A stretch of 64,000 nucleotides of DNA from Lachnospiraceae bacterium (lineage in GTDB: Bacteria; Bacillota; Clostridia; Lachnospirales; Lachnospiraceae). Each line of letters opens with the position of its first letter. The first letter of the stretch is position 1. Positions 8,074 through 16,093 of this stretch are shown piece by piece. The stretch is taken from positions 38,501 to 102,500 of the forward strand of contig CAJTBO010000014.1 of the NCBI GenBank assembly GCA_910573755.1. Reading direction: 5' to 3'. The notes below the pieces were generated by a model. The model was given only the letters and a program-made list of their open reading frames with translations. It was not told the origin of the DNA and did no database searches. The translations under genes and the position numbers were made by a program.

Positions 8074-8921
8074 AGGCTCTCCTTTCCGTTCATCAGTCCT
8101 TTTAACCGTTCCATTTTCCCCTGTGCTGTGGATTTTCTGATATTTTCCCCGGTGAAGAATACCGGGCAGCACATTTCAAGCAGACGGTCATAAATCCGGG
8201 CATGGGCGGTGTCCTCCGGGTGCTGTAATTCCTCCAGCGTCAAATTCGTTGTGACAATTAGCGGCTTCCGGCTTCGGTATCGGCTGTCAACCACGTTGTA
8301 AACCTGTTCAAGCCCGTATTCCGTGCCGCGCTCCATGCCGAAATCGTCAAGGATAAGCAGAGGGAAGCGGCAAAGGCGGTCTATGTATTCGTTCCTGCCC
8401 TTGTAGCTGGCGGCAAGGTCATTGAGTATCAAGGCAAAATTCGTCATGCACACGGAAATCTCACGCTCCATAAGGGCGTTGGCGATACACCCGGCAAAAT
8501 AGCTCTTGCCTGTGCCTACCTTGCCCCATAGCAGATAGCCGATATTTTCCGCTTTCATTTCCTCCCAGTTCGCCGCATAGAATAAAGCCTTATCCATTTG
8601 GGGGCATTTGCCGTTGTCATTTCCAAAAGTCCACTGGCGCATGGCGGCGTTGGAAAATCCCCGGCGTTTCAGTTCTTCCACGGTGTCGCGGTGCTTGCGC
8701 TCCCGGTCGGCGGCTTCCTGCTTTTCCCGGCGTTTGCGCTGGCAGTCACATTCTTTCGGGTGTCGGTCACGTCCGAAAAGCCCCTTTCCCTCGGTGAAAT
8801 AGGCTTCTTTGGGCTGGCGGCAGCTCCCGCAATATAAAAGCCCGTCCTCGCCTGTGTAGTCCTCCGGCTCTGGCTCTGTTTCTGTGGCAAGCCGGAAAAT
8901 GGCGTTATCATAATCACACAT
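8070..8921 (-). CDS. DnaC-like AAA+ ATPase (helicase-loader type)
   Basis: The product is 283 residues from MCDYDNAIFRLATETEPEPE, chosen for the AAGGAGGACGATTTT ribosome site. An N-terminal zinc-binding cluster (LYCGSCRQ...KECDCQRKR) precedes the AAA+ core, with Walker A LLWGKVGTGKSYFAG, Walker B FPLLILDDFGMERG and sensor 1 IVTTNLTLEEL. DnaC/IstB-type proteins load helicase. In mobile elements they pair with a replication initiator, here the gene just upstream (8986-9735), which suggests the circular form of B can replicate. Confidence 0.88.
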   Translation of the reverse strand: MCDYDNAIFRLATETEPEPEDYTGEDGLLYCGSCRQPKEAYFTEGKGLFGRDRHPKECDCQRKRREKQEAADRERKHRDTVEELKRRGFSNAAMRQWTFGNDNGKCPQMDKALFYAANWEEMKAENIGYLLWGKVGTGKSYFAGCIANALMEREISVCMTNFALILNDLAASYKGRNEYIDRLCRFPLLILDDFGMERGTEYGLEQVYNVVDSRYRSRKPLIVTTNLTLEELQHPEDTAHARIYDRLLEMCCPVFFTGENIRKSTAQGKMERLKGLMNGKESL

Positions 8922-8985
8922 AAAATCGTCCTCCTTGTTCATGGTCTTATTCACGCCCTGTTTACGGGGCGTTTTATCTCCGCTG

Positions 8986-9735
8986 TCAAAGGCTCTCGCC
9001 CTCTTTGAAAGAATAATCGGGGATTCCCTTTTTCGGGTTCTCCTTTTTCTCCCTGTCCGCCCACCTGTAAAGCGTGGCGGCATGGTTCGCATAGTCATTC
9101 CCGCTGGAAGCAATGTACCGGCTCATTTCCTCAATAAGCCGTTCAAGGCAGTCCGGGTATTCCTGCTTCAGCTCCGCATACTCGCTTTCAGTGAGGAAAA
9201 CATTCTGGTATTTGCCATAGGGCGCGGGCGGCTCTCCACTCGCTCCCATTCGTTGGCTCTCTTTTAGTTTGTTTATATTTAGTTGGTTAGGGTAAAGTTT
9301 TCTTTGTATCATAGGTAAAGTTTTCTTTGTGTCTGATGTACAGTTTTCTTTAGGACTGACATCAAGATTTCTTTGTGTCATATCTAAAGAAACCTTTACT
9401 ACTTCCGGCACTTTCACATAAAGGCGGTTCGGCGCGGAAAATCCCCGGCGTTCCCTCTCTAAAAGCCCGGCAATATCCAGTTCTTTTAGGGAGTTCTGTA
9501 TTGTCATGGTGCTTTTATCCAGTATTTCCGCTATCTCTGCTATGGGGTAGACAATATACGTCCTGCCCTCATTGTCCTGCCAGCCGTTCTTCTGTGAGAG
9601 GGTGGAACGGTCAAGGAGCAGCGCATAAAGCAGCTTTGCAGTCTGTGACAAGTCCATTTTCAGCAGAAATCGGGGATAGGGGAAAAAGGGCGGCATTGTG
9701 GTGTTGGCTGTAATGTATTCGGTTATGGTTTTCAC
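8986..9735 (-). CDS. Replication initiator, RepA_N-like N-terminal domain
   Basis: The RepA_N core FFPYPRFLLKMDLSQTAKLL, YALLLDRSTLSQKNGW and GRTYIVYPIAEIAEIL is followed by a polar linker and a C-terminal helical domain. That layout is usual for initiators of plasmids and Tn1549-like elements. The start is unsettled. A GTG at 9735 sits directly on the AGGAG ribosome site, and the first ATG is at 9696, after the sequence TITEYITANTT that homologues usually include. An unusual ATA start cannot be ruled out. It lies upstream of the dnaC-like gene on the same strand. Confidence 0.8.
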   Translation of the reverse strand: MKTITEYITANTTMPPFFPYPRFLLKMDLSQTAKLLYALLLDRSTLSQKNGWQDNEGRTYIVYPIAEIAEILDKSTMTIQNSLKELDIAGLLERERRGFSAPNRLYVKVPEVVKVSLDMTQRNLDVSPKENCTSDTKKTLPMIQRKLYPNQLNINKLKESQRMGASGEPPAPYGKYQNVFLTESEYAELKQEYPDCLERLIEEMSRYIASSGNDYANHAATLYRWADREKKENPKKGIPDYSFKEGESL

Positions 9736-9835
9736 CTCCTGTCTGTGGCTTCTGTTACGCATTTAAAACGGCTTTTTTGGGGGTAAAGGATAAAAGTACC
9801 GCATACCCGTTGAGCAGTAGCCGGGAAGCCTTGAT

Positions 9836-10222
9836 TTACGGGGGTTCTGTGTTTTCTAAAGCGTGACATTTCCCCCTCTGTTTCCGCTTGCGCTGTGCGG
9901 CTCTGGTTCTTTTCATGCGTCCAGCGCAATCGGGGCAGTATTTCCCCCGGTTGGATTTTGGGAGAAACTGACCGCCGCACTCGGTACAGTGTTTCAGTTC
10001 TGCCCGGTGCAAAAGGGCGGCTTCCAGTTTCCAGTCAAGGGGAAGCACGGCGGCAGTGAACCAGCGGCAGAGAAGCGAATAGCTGATACTCTGGACGCAT
10101 ACACAAGGCTCGCCGTTATCCAGCACAATACAGTTGCCGTTATCGTAGTTACAGCACTCATGCACAAGGCGGCGGGCGGCTCTGTACTGTGGGTAGTCCA
10201 TGTAGGGGAGTTTACCGTTCAT
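9836..10222 (-). CDS. Cysteine-rich VLP-type protein
   Basis: The product is 128 residues starting MNGKLPYMDYPQYRAARRLV. Cysteine patterns HECCNYDNGNC...PCVCVQ and a zinc-ribbon ELKHCTECGGQF...GKYCPDC are followed by a basic tail RMKRTRAAQRKRKQRGK. This is the Cys_rich_VLP arrangement seen next to relaxases of Tn4451-like elements. Its role is unknown; the zinc ribbon and basic tail suggest nucleic-acid binding. Its start overlaps the relaxase stop (10212), so the two are translationally coupled. Confidence 0.75.
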   Translation of the reverse strand: MNGKLPYMDYPQYRAARRLVHECCNYDNGNCIVLDNGEPCVCVQSISYSLLCRWFTAAVLPLDWKLEAALLHRAELKHCTECGGQFLPKSNRGKYCPDCAGRMKRTRAAQRKRKQRGKCHALENTEPP

Positions 10223-11852
10223 TTACCCGCCCCTTTCCGCGCTCTGGCTCGCGCCTTAAAATCTGCTCAATGTTGCCCTTTACGGTCTGCAATTCCTTTG
10301 TGCGTTCCCTCTTTTCCCGGTACTCGTTGTAAAGGGCGTTTTTCTCTTTGGTAAGCTGCTCAATCTCGGTCTGTAATGCTTTGGACGCTGGCAGCTTTTG
10401 GATTCCCTGTGCCTTAAAAAACCGGGTGGCAGCTTCGGCTATGATAAAATCGCTTTCGTGCTGCTCCCGGTAGTTCTTGCGGGCTTTCTCTGTTTTCTGT
10501 GCTTTCAGCCCGTCACGGGCTGGCTTGGTCTTGATGTACGCCAATAGCTGTTTCTGTAAGTCCTTTTTCTCCCGTAAAGTGCTTTCCACGGCTTTCAGTT
10601 TGGCATGGACGCTGTTCAGTTCCGCACTGGCGGCGGCAAGGGCGGCTTCCAGTTCTTCCGGGGAAGAAAAGCCGGATTTCTCGTAAACGCTCATGGTAGC
10701 CGCCATTTGCTTCAAGTTGTGCAAGGTCGCCCACTTTTCATAGCCCCGCCCCTTGCCCTCGGCTTTCTTGGCGGCTATGTCTACCATGCGTTGTACTCCG
10801 TCATTTTTCGGGGCGTTTATGGCGGCTTTGTTGCGCTGTAAGCGGTCTTTTATGCTGCGGGGGTATTCCTGTTGGGGTAGGGGCGTTTCGGCGGCTCTGG
10901 CGGCGTTCTGTGCGTTTATGGTGAGTGTTTCCAGCACGGCGGCACGGTCAAAATCATCACCTAATTTCCGGGCGGTGATGGGCTTCGTCCTGTCCGGCGT
11001 GAGATAGGATAGCCGCCCCCGGCTCTCCTTGACGGTCACGCCCTGTTGTAGCAGTTTCCCGGAGAAGTCCTCAAAAGAGATAGCAGAGGACAGGGCGGCT
11101 CGGATTGTGCGCCGTAGTTTCTCCTTGTCGGTTTCAAACTTGGTCTGCTTGGGCGGCTCTCCTGTGACAGCTTGGGAAGCGTTCCCTTTATCCAGTGCGG
11201 CTTGTCCTTTCCGTTTCGCCCAATACTCGCGCTCGGTAATGCGGTTCTTGCTCCCGTTCAGCAAGTCAATCTGATAGAGGTTTTCCCGGTGGCACATCTC
11301 CATGACTTCCGCTTTGAAATACTCCATAGCTGCGTCCGTACAGCGGTGCTTGCAGCCCTCCCTTGTGTCGGCTGGTCTTTCCATGTAGGGCAGTAACGGA
11401 ACTTCCGCAATCCTTAAAGAATTGATTACGATATGCACATGGATATTGCCGCTGTGGTTATGCCCGTCCGGGTGGGTGCATACCAACGCTTGGTGTCCGG
11501 GGAAATGCGTCTTGCAAAATTCCTCGCCCAATGCCTGCGCCCGGTCTACGGTCAAGCCGTTGTCGGGTGCGTCACGGGGGTCAAAACTGATAATGTAATG
11601 GTGGCTCTTTACGTCCTCCCGTTTTTGGTTCTTGCCGTATTTCAGATTGGAGCGCATACACGCTATGGCGAAATCTTCCCCGCCGCAATTCAGAGAGGAA
11701 ATGAGATAGCCTGTCCTCGGTATTATCTGCTCGTTTTTATCCAGTGTGGGCTTCATGGTAAACTCGTCATGCTCAAAGGTTAGGTACTGCTCGGCTGCTC
11801 CATAGTTGGCATTTTTAGAGCTGATATGTTTGAACGTTGCCAACGGCTTCAC
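10212..11852 (-). CDS. mobA: MobA-type relaxase (MOBP family)
   Basis: The product is 546 residues. The N-terminal relaxase domain has the three-histidine signature in HNHSGNIHVHIVINS, preceded by SHHYIISFDPRD. A catalytic tyrosine is expected near the N-terminus (GAAEQYLTFEHDEF). The C-terminal half is a long charged coiled coil. Relaxases nick oriT and stay bound to the transferred strand. It starts with a GTG at 11852 that overlaps the mobC end by 38 bp. With MobC and the oriT-like region at 12240-12413 it makes up the mobilization module of element B. Confidence 0.92.
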   Translation of the reverse strand: MKPLATFKHISSKNANYGAAEQYLTFEHDEFTMKPTLDKNEQIIPRTGYLISSLNCGGEDFAIACMRSNLKYGKNQKREDVKSHHYIISFDPRDAPDNGLTVDRAQALGEEFCKTHFPGHQALVCTHPDGHNHSGNIHVHIVINSLRIAEVPLLPYMERPADTREGCKHRCTDAAMEYFKAEVMEMCHRENLYQIDLLNGSKNRITEREYWAKRKGQAALDKGNASQAVTGEPPKQTKFETDKEKLRRTIRAALSSAISFEDFSGKLLQQGVTVKESRGRLSYLTPDRTKPITARKLGDDFDRAAVLETLTINAQNAARAAETPLPQQEYPRSIKDRLQRNKAAINAPKNDGVQRMVDIAAKKAEGKGRGYEKWATLHNLKQMAATMSVYEKSGFSSPEELEAALAAASAELNSVHAKLKAVESTLREKKDLQKQLLAYIKTKPARDGLKAQKTEKARKNYREQHESDFIIAEAATRFFKAQGIQKLPASKALQTEIEQLTKEKNALYNEYREKRERTKELQTVKGNIEQILRREPERGKGRVNER

Positions 11853-12210
11853 CTACTTTCTGCAAGACTTCAAACTTCAAGGCGGCAAGCTCCGCTGTGG
11901 CGGCTCGCACTTCTTGGGAGAGTGCGTTATAAGGTGCGCCGTACTCGTTCAGACAGCGGGCAATCTGGTTCAAGTTGCCGCCGATTTTCCCATACTCGGC
12001 GGTTAGCTTCCCAACAGCAGAAAGTAATTCATCATTGACCGGGGAAACGGTGATTACCGGGCATATCCTTGACTTGGTGAGGGCTTGCCGGATAAACTCG
12101 GCTTGGCTCATTTTGCAGAGGGCGGCACGCTCGGAAAACTCGGCGTATTCTTCCCCGGTCAAGCGTGTTTTGATTACCCGGCGGCGGTGTGGCGTGTTGT
12201 ATTTTTTCAT
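11815..12210 (-). CDS. mobC: MobC-like relaxosome accessory protein
   Basis: The product is 131 residues from MKKYNTPHRRRVIKTRLTGE, with ribosome site GAAAGGAGG. It has a ribbon-helix-helix-like N-terminus (EYAEFSERAALCKMSQAEFI RQAL region), then the MobC signature GGNLNQIARCLNEYG. MobC proteins bind near oriT and help the relaxase open the strand. The gene precedes the relaxase and follows the hairpin and repeat region that is the best candidate for the binding site. Confidence 0.88.
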   Translation of the reverse strand: MKKYNTPHRRRVIKTRLTGEEYAEFSERAALCKMSQAEFIRQALTKSRICPVITVSPVNDELLSAVGKLTAEYGKIGGNLNQIARCLNEYGAPYNALSQEVRAATAELAALKFEVLQKVGEAVGNVQTYQL

Positions 12211-12239
12211 GGCTGTGAACCTCCTTTCGTGGGTGGATT

Positions 12240-12413
12240 TTTCAAGCGGCGCAAGCCGCAAAAGGGCGGGCTTGGGGTGGCAACCCCAACAAGATTCCCG
12301 CAGGACAAAATGAGCCGGTAGGCGAAATTTGGTACTGTGGTAGAATCTTGCTCTTAGTAACTGACGGATTCCGCTGTGCTGGCTCTTAGTAACTGACGGA
12401 TTCCGCTGTGCTG
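12240..12413. other. Candidate oriT of element B
   Basis: Upstream of mobC lie two hairpins, GCGGC-GCAA-GCCGC (12246-12259) and TTGGGGT-GGCA-ACCCCAA (12272-12289), the latter followed by CAAG. Next is a minus-strand GTCCTGC that resembles the TCCTG core of MOBP nick sites, and then two tandem 32 bp repeats (12350-12413). Location beside mobC-mobA, stem-loops and iterated repeats fit a transfer origin. The nick position is inferred only. Confidence 0.6.
12350..12413. repeat. Tandem 32 bp direct repeat, two copies
   Basis: Copies at 12350-12381 and 12382-12413 are identical; each contains CTTAGTAACTGACGGATTCC. They lie between the mobC promoter side and the terminator at 12512. They could be binding sites for MobC or a regulator. 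Confidence 0.9.
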
Positions 12414-12511
12414 GCTTTCGCCGTTTTCCCCCGGCTTGCGTGGCGTGGATTCTGCCAATTTTGCGGCGGTATTTTCCCATACAGTAAAGCCGGAAATAAG
12501 CAAAATGGGCG

Positions 12512-12549
12512 CAAAAAAACAGGAAACCTTTTTCCTTGATTTCCTGTTT
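12512..12549 (-). terminator. Rho-independent terminator after the winged-helix gene
   Basis: Minus-strand stem AAACAGGAAA / TTTCCTGTTT with about 16 bases of loop ends in a run of seven T. It separates the regulatory trio (12584-13663) from the mobilization genes. Confidence 0.85.
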
Positions 12550-12583
12550 CGTATCTTCGCCAATAGCGGCGGTTATCCTGTTG

Positions 12584-12988
12584 CTATTCCCCGGAAGTAA
12601 ACTTGTAGCCTATGCCTAAAACGGTCTTTATATAGGTGGGGCGGCGGCTGTCCGGCTCTATCTTTTTCCGTAGATTGCATATCACATTTGCCACGTTTGA
12701 CTGGCAGCTTTCGCTTTCCATGCTCCACACGGCTTCAAAGATTTGCGCTTTTGTGAATACCCTCCCCGGACTGGCGGCAAGGTAACAGAGTGCGCCATAT
12801 TCCAGACGGGTGAGGTAAATGTCCGTGCCGTCTTTTAATACCCGGCGTTGGTGTAATCTGATTTCCAATCCCGGAAAAATAAGCGCCGGGGAGTGGGGCG
12901 GCTGTATGGCTTCCAGCGGTATCATATCGGCAAGGGCGGCTATGACTTTCTCAACCGCTTTTTCTTCGGTGTCGCTGAATGTAAGCAT
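12584..12988 (-). CDS. Winged-helix DNA-binding protein, OmpR/PhoB C-terminal type
   Basis: The product is 134 residues from MLTFSDTEEKAVEKVIAALA. It is a stand-alone trans_reg_C domain: YLTRLEYGALCYLAASPGRV, recognition helix SCQSNVANVICNLRKKIEP, and wing TYIKTVLGIGYKF. There is no receiver domain, so it is not a classical response regulator. It is a paralogue of the gene at 1-336. A GTG at 13012 would add eight residues but overlaps the ribosome site. It is the third gene of the sigma-HTH-winged-helix trio and ends at a terminator. Confidence 0.85.
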   Translation of the reverse strand: MLTFSDTEEKAVEKVIAALADMIPLEAIQPPHSPALIFPGLEIRLHQRRVLKDGTDIYLTRLEYGALCYLAASPGRVFTKAQIFEAVWSMESESCQSNVANVICNLRKKIEPDSRRPTYIKTVLGIGYKFTSGE

Positions 12989-13032
12989 GACTATTTTCCC
13001 GACAAATACCACCTCCCGTTATGCAGTCCTTT

Positions 13033-13233
13033 TCAGTCAAAACGGAACTGGAACAGAGCGGTGATAAGCCGCTGTTTTATGCTGTCCTCGGTGTCTATGT
13101 TGACGTGTCCGTTTTCAAGGGCGGCAAAGCGGATTCTCTTGCTGTAATGCCGTAAAACCTCGTCCACGGCTTCCGGCTCTCCGCTGGTCGCCCGGACAAT
13201 GGTTTCATACGGTATAAGGTTAGGATTCCCCAT
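13033..13233 (-). CDS. Small helix-turn-helix protein of conjugative elements (copy B)
   Basis: The product is 66 residues from MGNPNLIPYETIVRATSGEP. It is a paralogue of the 367-579 product with a shorter tail. It overlaps the sigma-like gene end by 14 bp, exactly as in copy A. It is an HTH_16-type protein, probably a regulator acting with the sigma-like protein. Confidence 0.8.
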   Translation of the reverse strand: MGNPNLIPYETIVRATSGEPEAVDEVLRHYSKRIRFAALENGHVNIDTEDSIKQRLITALFQFRFD

Positions 13234-13663
13234 GTAAAAGCACCTCCATTTCCTCCTGCAACATCTGTAATGCACTGTGGATATAATGCCATGCCGTACT
13301 CTTGCATTGCCCGTATAAATCCGCGATTTCCTGCTGTGTGTAATTCCCGAAAAAGTAAAGGTAAATGATTTCCCTCTTTTTCTCCGGCAGAGATAGCAGG
13401 GCGGCAGCAAGCTCCCCATTGGTGAGTATGATTGTCTGACCGCATATCGTAACGGGGTATTGTTCGTAGGGTGATTTGAGAAATTCGTCTGATGTGCTTA
13501 GAGGGTAGAACTTTTCTTCTGTGAGGTATTCAAAGGATATTTCTTTTTGCCGCCGCCTGTTCCTGTCGCGCCATGCGTTGATAGCGGCATAGCGTATGAC
13601 AACTTTGCAAAAGGCGTTGAAAGAATACACGATATGTTCTTTGTATGCTTCTGTGCAAGCCAT
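13220..13663 (-). CDS. Sigma-70-like (region 4) transcription factor (copy B)
   Basis: The product is 147 residues from MACTEAYKEHIVYSFNAF, with ribosome site AAAGGAGG; the upstream open frame lacks one. Region 4 is LLSLPEKKREIIYLYFFGNY then TQQEIADLYGQCKSTAWHYI. It is the same length as the product at 566-1009, with many substitutions. It lies just upstream of the HTH and winged-helix genes and downstream of the radical SAM gene, all on one strand. Confidence 0.83.
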   Translation of the reverse strand: MACTEAYKEHIVYSFNAFCKVVIRYAAINAWRDRNRRRQKEISFEYLTEEKFYPLSTSDEFLKSPYEQYPVTICGQTIILTNGELAAALLSLPEKKREIIYLYFFGNYTQQEIADLYGQCKSTAWHYIHSALQMLQEEMEVLLHGES

Positions 13664-13739
13664 AGAAAAATCCTCCTTTCTCCCACATGGGGCGGTGCTT
13701 GGTTTACGGTTGCATTTATAATCCAGAGGGGCGGCAATT

Positions 13740-14600
13740 TTATATTGTCGCCCTCTGATTGTCTTTAGCGTTTGACTGCTTTTTTTCTGCAACAAGTAAA
13801 CTATGATAAAAATAATTTGTATACTTGATATTTTTTTGAGCGCAATAACTATCTATATCAGCGGATAATTGTTTCCAATATTCCATGTTCTTATTGTTAT
13901 ATATGTCTTTATAACCACTTAAATATTGTGGGTATTTTTCAGAAACGTATTGAAAAATATCCTGTTTGTAATTCCCACGAAGATTCAAATTCTCGAACCA
14001 ATATTCACATACAAACGCTGCTGTTGCTTCAATGATTTTTTTAAAATCTGTTATATACGGAAATATGGGTGACATAAATAAAACTGTATAAATACCCTGT
14101 TTATGTAATTCCTTTAATGCTGTAATCCGCTGTGTAATGCTGCTGGCGTTATCCATATCACTTTGAAAATCGTTATCTAAAGTGTTAATAGAAATTGCAA
14201 CTACTAAATTTTTCAGCTCTGTTAATATATCAATATCTCTTAGTATCAAATCAGACTTTGTGGAAATAGTAATCAAACAATCCGCTTTCTTTAGCTGCTT
14301 TAAAACATTTCTTGTCACTTGATATTTTGCTTCAAAAGGATTATAACAATCCGTTACAGAAGAAATAAATACAGATTTTTGATACAGCTTTTTTACACTA
14401 ATTGTTTTATCACAACGCTTTATATCTATAAAATTTCCCCATTCTTCTGTATGTCCTGTAAATCGTTTCATAAAACGGGCATAGCAGTATTTGCAAGCGT
14501 GAGGACAGCCAACATAAGGATTGATTACATAATCACTGGCTGGTAAATTCGATTTTGTAATCAAGTCTTTTGTAACAATTTCTTTTTCTATTATGCTCAA
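13740..14600 (-). CDS. Radical SAM protein, spore-photoproduct-lyase-like (SPL/SplB)
   Basis: The product is 286 residues. The CxxxCxxC cluster motif is CPHACKYCYARFMKRF, in the context SDYVINPYVGCPHACKYCYA typical of the small SPL-like radical SAM family found in mobile elements. Later motifs include VFISSVTDCYNPFEAKYQ and the C-terminal NLNLRGNYKQDI. The family cleaves SAM with a 4Fe-4S cluster; the substrate of this branch is unknown, and true spore photoproduct lyases are longer. AT-rich codon use sets it apart from the neighbouring mob genes and suggests a separate origin as cargo. It is followed by the sigma-like gene. Confidence 0.8.
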   Translation of the reverse strand: MSIIEKEIVTKDLITKSNLPASDYVINPYVGCPHACKYCYARFMKRFTGHTEEWGNFIDIKRCDKTISVKKLYQKSVFISSVTDCYNPFEAKYQVTRNVLKQLKKADCLITISTKSDLILRDIDILTELKNLVVAISINTLDNDFQSDMDNASSITQRITALKELHKQGIYTVLFMSPIFPYITDFKKIIEATAAFVCEYWFENLNLRGNYKQDIFQYVSEKYPQYLSGYKDIYNNKNMEYWKQLSADIDSYCAQKNIKYTNYFYHSLLVAEKKQSNAKDNQRATI

Positions 14601-14791
14601 GATAAATCACCTCCATAAAACAAACAGAAATATACATTTTTATTAATTGCCTATTATATTCAAAAGGGCGGTAGCACTTTAAGCTATCGCCCCTCTGAAT
14701 TATCAGCCTAAAATTGAATAGGCTGTCCACAATGGTGCTTATAACTTTTGTTTTCCGTTGATTGATTTGTCTACTTTTTTGTTACACTAAT

Positions 14792-15295
14792 TTATTTTTC
14801 CTGTGCCGGAGCAACTTTCGCATAACCGTCCCATGCAAATAATGCGTCTTTTGATTCATCTGCAACGATTTTCTCAATGTTGCAAAGATACAAGTAATGG
14901 TCGCCGGATTCCATAGTTTGTGCAAGGGATACCACAAAGGCAACTCGTGTATCCTCTGGAATTTGAATATTGCTTCCCTCAATATTTTGTAACACAATCG
15001 GTGTTTCTTTCAGCTTGTCCTGCTCGTTGCCGCTGAAAGAACCATATGCCATTACTGCATTGTTTAAGCTGACACCCGGAGCAGCAAAAACCGCTTTTCC
15101 TGTCCGGCGAATGTTACTGCCGGAATTAGATTCTTTTCCCATTGCAAATGCAAGCATAGGCGGGTTATAAGATGAGTACATAAAGAACGATACCGGAGCC
15201 ATATTAAGGCTTCCATTTTCCTTTGTCGTGCAAAGCAGCATAAGCGGGTCTGGTGAGGTAACTGCTGTTGCCTGTTCAATGTTAATTTCTTTCAT
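14792..15295 (-). CDS. Flavin reductase-like (flavoredoxin) protein
   Basis: The product is 167 residues from MKEINIEQATAVTSPDPLML. The FMN-binding split-barrel pattern includes NGSLNMAPVSFFMYSSYNPP, then SNSGSNIRRTGKAVF and GDHYLYLCNIEKI. Family members bind FMN and reduce flavins or transfer electrons. It is divergently transcribed from an HxlR regulator, and a palindrome lies between them, so it is the likely regulated target. Like the radical SAM gene it appears to be cargo of element B. Confidence 0.85.
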   Translation of the reverse strand: MKEINIEQATAVTSPDPLMLLCTTKENGSLNMAPVSFFMYSSYNPPMLAFAMGKESNSGSNIRRTGKAVFAAPGVSLNNAVMAYGSFSGNEQDKLKETPIVLQNIEGSNIQIPEDTRVAFVVSLAQTMESGDHYLYLCNIEKIVADESKDALFAWDGYAKVAPAQEK

Positions 15296-15417
15296 GATAA
15301 AACTATCCTTTCTATGATAAAATTTTTGAATTACAGCAGAGCCTTTGTTGACTTTTGCTGATAAGATAATTATACTTAGTTTGAAATGTTCTTCAAGTAC
15401 GCAGAATATTCTTACAT

Positions 15418-15435
15418 AGTATGGTAGACCATACT
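15418..15435. promoter_or_regulatory. Palindromic operator between flavin reductase and HxlR genes
   Basis: The perfect inverted repeat AGTATGGT-AG-ACCATACT lies in the divergent intergenic region, 51 bp before the hxlR start. This is the expected place for an HxlR dimer. Binding is inferred. Confidence 0.7.
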
Positions 15436-15485
15436 GTTAAACACATATTTGATATATTCATATCCTAAAGAAAGGACGATTCAGT

Positions 15486-15851
15486 ATGGATAAGGATTTA
15501 ACTTATGACGAATGGACACAAAAAGTTAAAATCGGTATTCTCACCGAAGCTGGTAATTGCCCGGTAACATCTTTAATTATCATGTTACAAGGCAAATGGA
15601 AATTTCAGATTATTTACGAAATGTGTATTAAATCCCCTATACGTTTTGGCGAATTGAGAAAAAACATTGACGGCATTACAAATACAATGCTCACTTCTTC
15701 TTTGCGCGAACTGGAAAAAGACGGGTTGGTGTCACGAATACAATTTAACGAAATTCCTCCCCATGTAGAATATTCTCTGACTGATAAAGGCGCAGCATTA
15801 TTGCCTGTCTTTTACGCTATGACAAAATGGGGGCTAACCTATATTCCGTAA
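15486..15851 (+). CDS. HxlR family transcription regulator
   Basis: The product is 121 residues from MDKDLTYDEWTQKVK, with ribosome site AAAGAAAGGACGATTC. The HxlR winged helix shows as NCPVTSLIIMLQGKWKFQII then PIRFGELRKNIDGITNTMLT and LRELEKDGLVSR. The N-terminal cysteine (NCPV) is in the position used by thiol- or redox-sensing members. It is divergent from the flavin reductase gene. It probably controls that gene in response to reactive electrophile or redox stress, by analogy with family members. Confidence 0.87.
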   Translation: MDKDLTYDEWTQKVKIGILTEAGNCPVTSLIIMLQGKWKFQIIYEMCIKSPIRFGELRKNIDGITNTMLTSSLRELEKDGLVSRIQFNEIPPHVEYSLTDKGAALLPVFYAMTKWGLTYIP

Positions 15852-15884
15852 AATAAAAATATGTTTTAAAAGATAAAGAAAAAG

Positions 15885-16054
15885 AGGGATTCCGTAGTAG
15901 TCGGCATTGTGCCGTAATGTGTATAACTGGCTGTCTTATGGAATTGTGGGTAACTCTGTTTGCAGGACGTGGGAAAGCTGCTCTTTGCTTTTCCATGTGC
16001 TGTGAACAGAGTTATCCATGATTCCATAGCCTGTTATGCACATTTCCACAATGC
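15885..16054. repeat. Long imperfect inverted repeat, copy B
   Basis: This is the same 151 bp palindrome as at 3102-3272, in the same orientation. Differences are few: the right arm reads CCTGTTATGCACA instead of CCAGTTATACACA, and GTGGG replaces ATGGG in the left arm. It lies between the HxlR gene and the recombinase stop. The copy-B changes weaken outer pairing, and the core pairing is intact. Confidence 0.85.
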
Positions 16055-16093
16055 GCCCTTGCTTTTCCGGCTCTTGATGTTCAGACGGGGAGG

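Noticed and set aside
12350..12413. Possible CRISPR array
   Set aside because: There are only two abutting repeats with no spacer and no cas genes in the window.
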